Part shown: piece after piece, positions 57,007 to 64,000 of the stretch
How positions within the stretch are numbered: the first letter of the stretch is position 1
Layout: each line of letters begins with the position of its first letter
Notes under the pieces: model-generated
What the model was told of the DNA's origin: nothing
Seen by the model: only the letters and a program-made list of their open reading frames with translations
Databases searched by the model: none
Origin: Hominenteromicrobium mulieris
GTDB taxonomy: Bacteria; Bacillota; Clostridia; Oscillospirales; Acutalibacteraceae
Length of the DNA: 64,000 nt
Assembly: GCF_020687165.1 (NCBI RefSeq)
Contig: NZ_JAJEQC010000001.1
Reading direction: 5' to 3' (one strand)
Program-made: the position numbers and the translations under genes

Positions 57007-58856
57007 TGATGAACCCTTTCTCCTACCTTGCGCTGCGGTATAAAAACTGTTCTATACACGTAAAGCTCTTTGCGTCGTACTTTCTTCTCATTTTTATTCC
57101 CATCATTGCCCACACAATGTTCGCCACCTACCAGAGCACAAAGATCATCGAAAAGCAATCGATGGAAATCACAGGGCTTTACTTACAGCAGACGGAAAAT
57201 GAGCTTGAATCTGAGCTTAACCGCCTTGCGACCATATCCTCCTCCGTGGCGCAGCTTTCGGATGTGCATGAGGTGTTGGAAAAGCAAGATAGCAACATCA
57301 GCTTCAGCGAAGAATACGATGACATAAATGCGTTGTACAAAACAATTGAATCCACACGCACGCTGTACGGCGTATATCAAATCCGGCTTTATATCAGCGA
57401 TTCGTTTCGGTATAGCCGCAGTCACTACATTACGTATCCGTTAAGCGAAATTTCCGATGTGGATTGGTATAAACGGCTTTTGGCCGAACACGGCATGCGG
57501 GCGTTTTTGCCGCCGAGCACATTTCGTCAGCCGCTGTCGAAGCCGCAGGAGGTTCTGTCCGTTGTCACGCTCATTCGCAGTCGCAAGGATATCAACACGG
57601 TCCTCGGTGCGGTGCGCGTGGATATTTTGAAAAGCGATGTATTAAACATGCTGCGCCATGGCAACTACACCGAACCGAGCGCGGCCTATCTTGTAGACGA
57701 AAACCTCAATATCATTTGCGGTGCGGACAGCTCTCTGACGCTTTCCGATGAAGAGCTTGCGGCTGATATTCATGAGCTTCAAAAAGAAACGGGTTCATTT
57801 TCCGGTGTGCAGACGCAGGGCGAATCGGTGTTCGGTCTTTCCGCGCCCGTTTTCGACGGCTGCCGCATATTCACGGTCGCTTCCATGAATAACCTGCTTT
57901 CTCCCGTCAAAGATCTACGCAATCAAATGATTGTGCTGACCATCATCATCAGCGTAATCGCGTTCATTCTCTCCTATGTCTACGCAAAATACAGCACGCG
58001 GCGTATCAAAACGCTTGCAAAGCAGGTGCAGCGTGTAGAAAACGGCGATTTAAATGTAAGTTGTATCGTGGACAGCGATGATGAGATCGGCGAGCTGCAA
58101 AACAGCTTCAATTTCATGGTGCGGCGCATCAGCGTACTGATTGACGAGCGGTATAACCTCGGCAAAAACCTGAAGGACATGGAGCTGCGCGCCCTGCAGG
58201 CCCAGATCAACCCGCATTTTCTCTATAATACACTCGATCTAATCTCTTGGAAAGCGACCGCAAACGGCGATATGGAGACGGTGGACATCGTTGTGAAGCT
58301 TGCGCGTTTTTACCGCCTCAGTCTCAGCAACGGCAGCGATTTCCTGCCGCTCAGTGACGAGGCGGAGCACGTGCGACTGTTTGTGGAGCTGACGAACCTG
58401 AGCCGCGGCCGCACGGTGGAGCTCATCACGAAAATCGATCCGTCTATTGCAGATTACCCCATCATGAAGCTCATTTTGCAGCCGATCGTGGAAAACAGCC
58501 TGTTTCACGGCTTATATGAGCTCGATGACCGCGCAGGTGTCATCTGCCTTTCCGCCGAGCGCATCGGCAGCTATGTGCAGATCCGCATACAGGATAACGG
58601 CATCGGTATGGATAAAGGCAAGCTGACAGAGATCCTTGCCAAAAAGGATAAGCCCGTCGTAAACACTAAGCGCGGCGGCTACGGCATCGGCAATATTTTG
58701 GAGCGCCTGCACATTTATTACGATGATGATTTTATGTTTGAGATCGATTCCGCCATTCTGGTCGGCACCACGGTGACGATCCGCGTCCCCTATTCCCGCA
58801 ACGATTCCCCGCAGATCCACGCGGAGCGCCCCATCGGCGGCGCAGAGCAAAATTGA
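57003..58856 (+). CDS. YesM-type sensor histidine kinase
   Basis: 617 residues. Membrane segment 1 at about 22-44, an extracellular sensor domain of about 260 residues, membrane segment 2 at about 305-327 (MIVLTIIISVIAFILSYVYA), HAMP linker, and the His_kinase block LQAQINPHFLYNTLDL (phospho-histidine near residue 403), then an ATPase domain with IVENSLFHG, IQDNGIGM and GYGIGNILERL. Senses an extracellular ligand, perhaps a carbohydrate delivered to the importer. Start taken at 57003 (ATGA overlap with the regulator stop); ATGs at 57006 and 57009 are equally possible. Confidence 0.95.
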   Translation: MMMNPFSYLALRYKNCSIHVKLFASYFLLIFIPIIAHTMFATYQSTKIIEKQSMEITGLYLQQTENELESELNRLATISSSVAQLSDVHEVLEKQDSNISFSEEYDDINALYKTIESTRTLYGVYQIRLYISDSFRYSRSHYITYPLSEISDVDWYKRLLAEHGMRAFLPPSTFRQPLSKPQEVLSVVTLIRSRKDINTVLGAVRVDILKSDVLNMLRHGNYTEPSAAYLVDENLNIICGADSSLTLSDEELAADIHELQKETGSFSGVQTQGESVFGLSAPVFDGCRIFTVASMNNLLSPVKDLRNQMIVLTIIISVIAFILSYVYAKYSTRRIKTLAKQVQRVENGDLNVSCIVDSDDEIGELQNSFNFMVRRISVLIDERYNLGKNLKDMELRALQAQINPHFLYNTLDLISWKATANGDMETVDIVVKLARFYRLSLSNGSDFLPLSDEAEHVRLFVELTNLSRGRTVELITKIDPSIADYPIMKLILQPIVENSLFHGLYELDDRAGVICLSAERIGSYVQIRIQDNGIGMDKGKLTEILAKKDKPVVNTKRGGYGIGNILERLHIYYDDDFMFEIDSAILVGTTVTIRVPYSRNDSPQIHAERPIGGAEQN

Positions 58857-58882
58857 TGCTTTATATCGATTTTTACTAAAAT
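58853..58882 (+). promoter_or_regulatory. Candidate promoter of the two rightward oxidoreductase genes
   Basis: TTGATG (58853-58858), 18-base spacer, TAAAAT (58877-58882), about 105 bases before the start of the first oxidoreductase gene. No terminator separates these genes from the kinase, so read-through is also likely. Confidence 0.4.
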
Positions 58883-58986
58883 ACTACGCACTGCATATTC
58901 ACCTCTTGTTTTTTTCGCTTGTCTTCGTTATCTTTAAAGCAGCGCAGCGTTTATCTGCCTGATCTAAAGATGAAAAGAGGTTCAAC

Positions 58987-60336
58987 ATGTATACCCTTAG
59001 ATCCCGTTCCATTCCGCTCAATACCGATTACGACGTGATCGTGGTTGGCGGCGGCCCCTCGGGCTGCACGGCGGCGGCCGCAGCGGCGCGCACCGGCGCA
59101 AAAACGCTTTTACTGGAAGCAACCGGCTCGCTCGGCGGCATGGGCACTTCCGGATTAGTCCCCGCATGGTGTCCGTTTTCGGATAAAGAGAGAATCATTT
59201 ACCGCGGTCTTGCCGAGACCGTTTTCGAGCGCTCGAAGGCACTTTCTCCGCACGTGGCACCGACCGACGTTGACTGGGTGCCGATTGACCCGGAGGGGCT
59301 GAAACGCATCTATGACGACCTGATGCAGGAATACGGCGTTACGGTGCTGTTCAACACATTTCTCTGCGACGTGGATGCCGAAAACGGCGAAGTGCACGCC
59401 ATTGTAACGGCGAACAAAGCCGGGTTCACGGCATACAGCGCCAAAACGTATATCGACTGCACCGGTGACGGCGACCTTGCCGTATGGGCGGGTGCAAGGT
59501 ACGAGTTTGAAGAAGACGGCGAGCCGATGCCCTCCACCTTGTGTTTTATTTTGTCCAATGTAGACTTGTATGCCTACTTATATCACCCGAAATACGGGCA
59601 CAGAAATGGCGGCATACACCCAAACAACAAAAAAAGCTTTACACACCTGCTGCCGAACGACGACCGTTTCCCGGAAATCTTAGACACGCACCTGTGCAAC
59701 AACATCATCGGCCCGAATACGGTCGGCTTCAACGCCGGGCACTTGTTCGGACTTGATTCTACCGACCCGAAATCAGTCTCTGAAGTGATGATGCGCGGCA
59801 GACGCATTGCAAAACAGTACCGCGATGCCCTCGCAACTTATTTCCCGGAGGCCTTCGGCAACGCGTACCTTGTTGCCACTGCGCCCGTGATGGGCGTGCG
59901 CGAAAGCCGACGCATCGCCGGCGATTACAAGCTGACCGTGGAGGATTACGTTACGAAAGCCGATTTTCCGGACGAGATCTGCCGCAACAGCTATTATCTC
60001 GACGTGCACTATACGCTCGAGGAAGCGAAGCTTGCAGCCGTCGGCAAGATCGACGGTGAAAAGCGTGATGCCCGCTACGGCCCGGGCGAGTCGCACGGCA
60101 TTCCCTACCGCGCTTTGCTGCCGCAGGGCGTGAAAAACGTGATCGTCTCCGGGCGTTCCATTTCGTGTGATAAGCGCATTCAGGGCTCTGTGCGTGTGAT
60201 GCCCGTGTGCCTCACAATGGGCGAAGCCGCAGGTGTGACAGCCGCGTTTGCTGCAAATGCAAACGGCGACGTACATGCGGTCGATACAGATAAATTGAGA
60301 GAAACACTGCGCGAAAACGGCGCGTATTTTCACTAA
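58987..60336 (+). CDS. FAD-dependent oxidoreductase, paralogue 2 (PF12831-type)
   Basis: 449 residues. Dinucleotide fold VIVVGGGPSGCTAAAAAART (about 19-38), EATGSLGGMGTSGLVPAW, TYIDCTGDGDLAVWAGA, GVRESRRIAGDYKLTVED and VRVMPVCLTMGEAAGVTAAF. Same layout as paralogues 1 and 3 but clearly diverged. Probably a flavoenzyme acting on the imported compound or a metabolite of it; no electron-transfer partner gene is nearby. Preceded by AAAAGAGG; followed after 21 bases by paralogue 3. Confidence 0.85.
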   Translation: MYTLRSRSIPLNTDYDVIVVGGGPSGCTAAAAAARTGAKTLLLEATGSLGGMGTSGLVPAWCPFSDKERIIYRGLAETVFERSKALSPHVAPTDVDWVPIDPEGLKRIYDDLMQEYGVTVLFNTFLCDVDAENGEVHAIVTANKAGFTAYSAKTYIDCTGDGDLAVWAGARYEFEEDGEPMPSTLCFILSNVDLYAYLYHPKYGHRNGGIHPNNKKSFTHLLPNDDRFPEILDTHLCNNIIGPNTVGFNAGHLFGLDSTDPKSVSEVMMRGRRIAKQYRDALATYFPEAFGNAYLVATAPVMGVRESRRIAGDYKLTVEDYVTKADFPDEICRNSYYLDVHYTLEEAKLAAVGKIDGEKRDARYGPGESHGIPYRALLPQGVKNVIVSGRSISCDKRIQGSVRVMPVCLTMGEAAGVTAAFAANANGDVHAVDTDKLRETLRENGAYFH

Positions 60337-60357
60337 AACACAACGGAGGAGTTTAAC

Positions 60358-61611
60358 ATGAAATATGATGTGATCGTAGTCGGCGGCGGTTTTGCCGGTA
60401 CCGCAGCAGCGGTCTCCGCTGCAAGGGAAGGCGCAAAGGTGCTGCTTTTGGAGAAAAGCGGATTTCTCGGCGGTGCAGCCGGAAATTGCTACGTCAACCC
60501 CTTTATGGGCTACACAACGAAAATCGACGGCAAAACGACGCTGCTTTCCGACGGTATTTTTACCGAGATTCTGGATCGCCTCGAGAAAAAGGGCGGACTG
60601 ATGACGAACCGCGTGACGTTCAGCGAAGAAGTTTTAAAGCTCGTCTTCGATGAAATGACCGAAGAGAGCGGCGTAGATGTGCTGTTCCACGCCTACCTGC
60701 TGCGTGCCGAGCGCGACTGTGACCGCATTATGTCCGTGACAATCCTGGGCAAGGGCGGCGAAGTGACCTTTGAGGCCGACTATTTCATCGATGCCACGGG
60801 CGACGCCGATCTGACGGCATGTGCCGGTGCACCGTACCGCATTGGCCGCGAGGAAGACAATCTTTGTCAGCCGATGACGCTGTGCTTCCGCATGTCCGGC
60901 GTAGACGTTGACCTCGCGTTCAAAAACACGGAGAAGATCAACGCGCTTTACAGAAAATTCCGTGAGGACGGCAAAATCAAAAACCCGCGCGAAGACGTGC
61001 TGAAATTCAAATATGTCGCAGACGGCGTACTGCACCTCAACTCTACGCGCATTGTGAAGCGATCGCCGTTCGATCTTTATGACTTAAGCTTTGCCGAGCG
61101 CGAAGCCCGCCGCCAAATGTTCGAGCTTTACACGTTCCTCAAAGAAAACTGCGAGGGGTTTGAAAACAGCACGCTGCTGTCCTCCGCCCCGGAGATCGGC
61201 GTGCGCGAAAGCCGTATGATCGACGGTGTGTACACGCTGACGGTCACGGATCTCAAGGATTGCGTACATTTTGAAGACGGTATTGCGGCGTGTAACTATG
61301 ATATTGACATTCACAACCCGGAGGGCACCGGCACGAGCCATTATTACTTCAAAGAGGGCACGTATTACACCATTCCCTATCGAAGCCTGATGCCGAAGAA
61401 CATCAAAAACCTGCTTGCAGCCGGCCGCTGCATTTCCGGCAGTCACGAGGCACAGGCATCATTCCGTATTATGCCCACGTGTTGCAGCACGGGTGAAGCC
61501 ACCGGTGTTGCGGCTGCCGTTGCCGCGCAGGAACACACCGATTTCCCGGAAACGGACGTGAAGAAAATTCAAGCATTGCTGCGTAAGCACCACGCGTTTA
61601 TCGGCGAGTAA
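60358..61611 (+). CDS. FAD-dependent oxidoreductase, paralogue 3 (PF12831-type)
   Basis: 417 residues, the shortest of the three. Dinucleotide fold VIVVGGGFAGTAAAVSAARE from residue 5, EKSGFLGGAAGNCYVNPF, YFIDATGDADLTACAGA, GVRESRMIDGVYTLTVTD and FRIMPTCCSTGEATGVAAAV. The second glycine-rich segment (DATGDAD) and the Cys pair PTCC differ slightly from the others. Preceded by CGGAGGAG. Last gene of the rightward unit, closed by a strong bidirectional terminator. Confidence 0.85.
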   Translation: MKYDVIVVGGGFAGTAAAVSAAREGAKVLLLEKSGFLGGAAGNCYVNPFMGYTTKIDGKTTLLSDGIFTEILDRLEKKGGLMTNRVTFSEEVLKLVFDEMTEESGVDVLFHAYLLRAERDCDRIMSVTILGKGGEVTFEADYFIDATGDADLTACAGAPYRIGREEDNLCQPMTLCFRMSGVDVDLAFKNTEKINALYRKFREDGKIKNPREDVLKFKYVADGVLHLNSTRIVKRSPFDLYDLSFAEREARRQMFELYTFLKENCEGFENSTLLSSAPEIGVRESRMIDGVYTLTVTDLKDCVHFEDGIAACNYDIDIHNPEGTGTSHYYFKEGTYYTIPYRSLMPKNIKNLLAAGRCISGSHEAQASFRIMPTCCSTGEATGVAAAVAAQEHTDFPETDVKKIQALLRKHHAFIGE

Positions 61612-61629
61612 AATCTGAAAATACAGCGA

Positions 61630-61674
61630 AAAACCCTCGACATCTGAAATGTGCTTCAGCTTGTCGGGGGTTTT
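61630..61674. terminator. Bidirectional terminator between the oxidoreductase unit and trmFO
   Basis: AAAACCCTCGACA pairs with TGTCGGGGGTTTT (one mismatch), enclosing a smaller CTGAA/TTCAG helix. Serves both convergent transcripts. Confidence 0.88.
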
Positions 61675-61688
61675 CTATCGTTCGTCCC

Positions 61689-63005
61689 TTATGCGTTTTT
61701 CAGTGTTTCGGCAAGGTCTTCGAGCGCGCGAGCGGAAAGCGCGGCGTAGCGCTCTTTTTTGTCACGAATGTGCGGCTCAATGACGGGCAGAATGCCGAAG
61801 TTCGCACCCATCGGCTGGAAATCTTTCGAGGGACTGTGCGCGGCGTGCTCTGCAAGTGAGCCCATCATGGTAGTGATGGGCAAAATGAGCGGCGCTTTGC
61901 CCTCTAAACGGCGCACGGCGTTGCGTCCCGCAAGCAAGCCGGACGACGCCGATTCCATATAGCCCTCCACGCCGGTCATCTGCCCCGCAAAGAACAGCTC
62001 CGGGCGCGTGCGCATGGAGAAATCCGCGTTCAAAAGCTTCGGCGAATCGAGGAACGTGTTGCGGTGCATCACGCCGTAGCGCATGTACTCGGCGTTTTTC
62101 AGGCCGGGAATCATACCGAACACGCGCTTTTGCTCGGGAAATTTCAAGTTTGTCTGGAATCCTACAAGATTGAACAGCGTTTTTTCTGCGTTTTCGGTGC
62201 GCAGCTGCACCACGGCCCACGGGCGGTGACCCGTGCGGGGGTCGCGTAAGCCGACCGGCTTCAACGGGCCGAAGCGAATCGTATCGTGTCCGCGCTGTGC
62301 CATGACTTCAATGGGCATGCAGCCCTCGTAGACCTTCGGGTTCATCACGTCAAAATCGTGAATGGGCGCGCGCTCCGCGGTGATAAGCGCTTCATAAAAC
62401 GCATCGTACTCCTCTTTGTTCATCGGGCAGTTGATGTAATCGTCGTCGCCCTTATCGTAGCGGGAGGCCGTGAAGCAGTGCTCCATATCAAGGCTTTCAC
62501 GCGTGACGATCGGTGCGGCGGCATCGAAAAAGCTGAGCGCACCGCCGCATAAGTTCGTGATCTGTTCGGCAAGCGTGTCGCTCGTCAGCGGGCCGCTTGC
62601 AATAACGGTCACGCCCTCTGCGGGAATTTCCGTCACTTCGCCGTGCATCACTTCGATGTTCGGATGCTCCGTGATCGCTTTTGTGACGAGCTCTGAAAAG
62701 CGGTCGCGGTCAACGGCGAGCGCGCCGCCTGCGGGCACGGCGGTTTTATCCGCACAGGCAACGAGCAGAGAATCCATGCGGCGCATTTCCTCTTTCAAAA
62801 GCCCGGCGGCGCTGTCGATGCGCGCAGCCTTCAAAGAATTCGAGCAGATGAGCTCCGCAAACCCGGCGCTTTTATGCGCGGGCGAAAACTTCTGTGGCTT
62901 CATCTCGAAAAGGCGCACAGGATACCCCGCCTGCGCAATCTGCCACGCCGCTTCGGAGCCGGCAAGACCCGCGCCGATGACGGTGACGGTCTGCTTATTC
63001 TCCAT
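61689..63005 (-). CDS. trmFO: Folate/FAD-dependent tRNA uracil-54 methyltransferase TrmFO
   Basis: 438 residues. Makes ribothymidine at tRNA position 54 using methylene-tetrahydrofolate and FADH2; typical of Gram-positives. VIGAGLAGSEAAWQIAQAG (FAD site), ELICSNSLKA with the catalytic Cys near residue 53, NCPMNKEEYDAF and MGANFGILPVIEPH are diagnostic. Its ATG lies 11 bases inside the end of topA, the usual topA-trmFO pairing. Unrelated to the PF12831 enzymes next door. Confidence 0.97.
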   Translation of the reverse strand: MENKQTVTVIGAGLAGSEAAWQIAQAGYPVRLFEMKPQKFSPAHKSAGFAELICSNSLKAARIDSAAGLLKEEMRRMDSLLVACADKTAVPAGGALAVDRDRFSELVTKAITEHPNIEVMHGEVTEIPAEGVTVIASGPLTSDTLAEQITNLCGGALSFFDAAAPIVTRESLDMEHCFTASRYDKGDDDYINCPMNKEEYDAFYEALITAERAPIHDFDVMNPKVYEGCMPIEVMAQRGHDTIRFGPLKPVGLRDPRTGHRPWAVVQLRTENAEKTLFNLVGFQTNLKFPEQKRVFGMIPGLKNAEYMRYGVMHRNTFLDSPKLLNADFSMRTRPELFFAGQMTGVEGYMESASSGLLAGRNAVRRLEGKAPLILPITTMMGSLAEHAAHSPSKDFQPMGANFGILPVIEPHIRDKKERYAALSARALEDLAETLKNA

Positions 63006-64000
63006 CTTTCTCCCCCGCGTCGTCCTTATTGAACGTGTAAGTGCAGCCCGGCGTTACGCAGTAGAGCGTCTGGGCTTTGTCTTTTTTCTTTAAGAGCACC
63101 TTACCGCAGACCGGGCAGGTCTTGTCGGACGGCGCGTCCCAAGAGACGAAATCGCACTTCGGGTAGTTGTCGCAGCCGTAGAACACACGGCCGCGCTTCG
63201 ATTTTTTCTCGATGATCTTGCCGCCGCACTTCGGGCACTTTGCACCCGTATCGTTGACGATTTTCTGCACGGTCTTGCACTCCGGGTAGCCGGAGCAGGC
63301 GATAAACTTGCCGTAGCGGCCGAATTTGACGACCATCGGCTTGCCGCAGTTCGGGCAGACAAGGTCGGTCTTGTCTTCTTCAAGCTGAATCTTCACGCCG
63401 TCCATTTCGGTCTTCGCCTTTTTGAGCGTCTTCTCAAAGTCGTCATAGAAGTCGTGCAGCGTGTGCACCCAGTCTTCCTGACCGCTCTGTACTTCGTCAA
63501 GCTCTTTTTCAACGGCGGCGGTGAACTTGATATTCACAATGTCCGGGAAACGCTCTTTCATCAGCTTTGTAATGACTTCGCCGAGCTCGGTGGGCTTAAA
63601 GGACTTACCTTCGCGCGTGACGTATTCGCGGCTCGTGATGGTTGTGATGGTCGCAGCATACGTGGACGGGCGGCCGATGCCGTTTTCCTCCAGCGTCTTG
63701 ATGAGCGAGGCTTCAGTAAAGCGTGCGGGCGGCTGTGTAAAGTGCTGCGTACCCTTGAGGTCGCGGACTTTCAGGGACATGCCTGCTTCAAGCTTCGGCA
63801 GGTCTTTGCCCTTTTCTTCTTCCACGTCGCGGCCCTCTTCGTAGAGCACAGTGTAGCCGTCAAACGCGACGTTGTAGCCGCTTGCTTTAAAAATATAATC
63901 GCCTGCGGTGATGACCGCCTGCGTGGTGTTCAAAACACAGTTAGCCATCTGGCACGCGACAAAGCGCTCCCAAATGAGCTTATAAAGCTTGTACTGGTCT
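62995..64000 (-). CDS. topA: DNA topoisomerase I, C-terminal part
   Basis: About 335 residues of the C-terminal half; the gene enters from the right edge (DQYKLYKLIWERFVACQMAN is the first readable block). RPSTYAATITTI near residue 95 is part of the type IA cleavage/strand-passage core. Three zinc-ribbon repeats follow: CPNCGKPMV, CPKCGGKII and CPVCGKVLL, each with two further cysteines. Relaxes negative supercoils. The catalytic tyrosine lies outside the window. Ends in an acidic tail. Confidence 0.97.
   Translation of the reverse strand, partial: DQYKLYKLIWERFVACQMANCVLNTTQAVITAGDYIFKASGYNVAFDGYTVLYEEGRDVEEEKGKDLPKLEAGMSLKVRDLKGTQHFTQPPARFTEASLIKTLEENGIGRPSTYAATITTITSREYVTREGKSFKPTELGEVITKLMKERFPDIVNIKFTAAVEKELDEVQSGQEDWVHTLHDFYDDFEKTLKKAKTEMDGVKIQLEEDKTDLVCPNCGKPMVVKFGRYGKFIACSGYPECKTVQKIVNDTGAKCPKCGGKIIEKKSKRGRVFYGCDNYPKCDFVSWDAPSDKTCPVCGKVLLKKKDKAQTLYCVTPGCTYTFNKDDAGEKDGE

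Overview
The window looks like a chromosome segment from a Gram-positive, anaerobic, moderately GC-rich Clostridia member, most likely of the Oscillospiraceae/Ruminococcaceae type. This is inferred from the ctsR-mcsA-mcsB-clpC operon, the rplU-prp-rpmA block with a Prp-cleavable L27 extension, the Mini-III RNase and TmcAL genes, the pyrB-pyrI pair, lipoproteins with short lipoboxes, GGAGG-type ribosome binding sites and TTGACA/TATAAT promoters with 17-base spacers. No rRNA or tRNA genes, insertion sequences, prophage or CRISPR arrays were recognised. Both ends are cut inside genes: glyA on the left and topA on the right.

Layout. 1-7 kb: glyA (partial), a TraX-family membrane protein, nth, adenine deaminase, a PatB-type C-S lyase, an RNase H and cysK. 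7.1-12.5 kb: a four-gene MacB-like export operon (adaptor, ATPase, second adaptor with a large insertion, FtsX-type permease). 12.5-15.3 kb: thioesterase, thioredoxin, a cyclophilin lipoprotein and an S1-domain protein. 15.4-20.1 kb: the class III heat-shock operon ctsR-mcsA-mcsB-clpC, with a recognisable CtsR operator on its promoter. 20.3-24.1 kb: a 48-residue Cys/Gly-rich membrane peptide and a 1130-residue secreted SH3b/GH24 cell-wall enzyme whose promoter carries a WalR-like box. 24.2-28.1 kb: ackA and tmcAL diverging from a shared -35 region, then ilvE. 28.1-36.7 kb: an rRNA methyltransferase, a small spore-protein-like gene, yitT-type, mrnC, obg, rpmA, prp, rplU, a small membrane protein, pyrI, pyrB, yebC-type and a flavodoxin-fold oxidoreductase. 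36.8-49.9 kb: a long co-directional housekeeping run (plsX, rnc, radical SAM, smc, ftsY, phosphodiesterase, rdgB, yhbY, nadD, yqeK, rsfS, leuS) reading leftwards from one clear promoter. 50-61.7 kb: the most distinctive accessory region. 61.7-64 kb: trmFO and topA.

The accessory region holds a YesM/YesN-type two-component system, an Lpl/Yes-type sugar or glycoconjugate importer (two permeases and a binding lipoprotein, no ATPase) and three paralogous FAD-dependent oxidoreductases of the PF12831 kind, arranged around one 420-base divergent intergenic region. There is no glycoside hydrolase or kinase. It reads as a sensor-controlled uptake and oxidation/reduction cassette for an unknown substrate, and is the best candidate here for an undescribed system.

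Other points of note: the radical SAM gene has no ATG, GTG or TTG start in the right place and seems to begin with ATT; the cell-wall enzyme has an SH3b domain inserted inside its lysozyme domain; two divergent promoter pairs share overlapping -35 boxes; and a 46-codon gene has a sigma-G-like promoter. All functional calls rest on recognised motifs and gene order; no database search was run.
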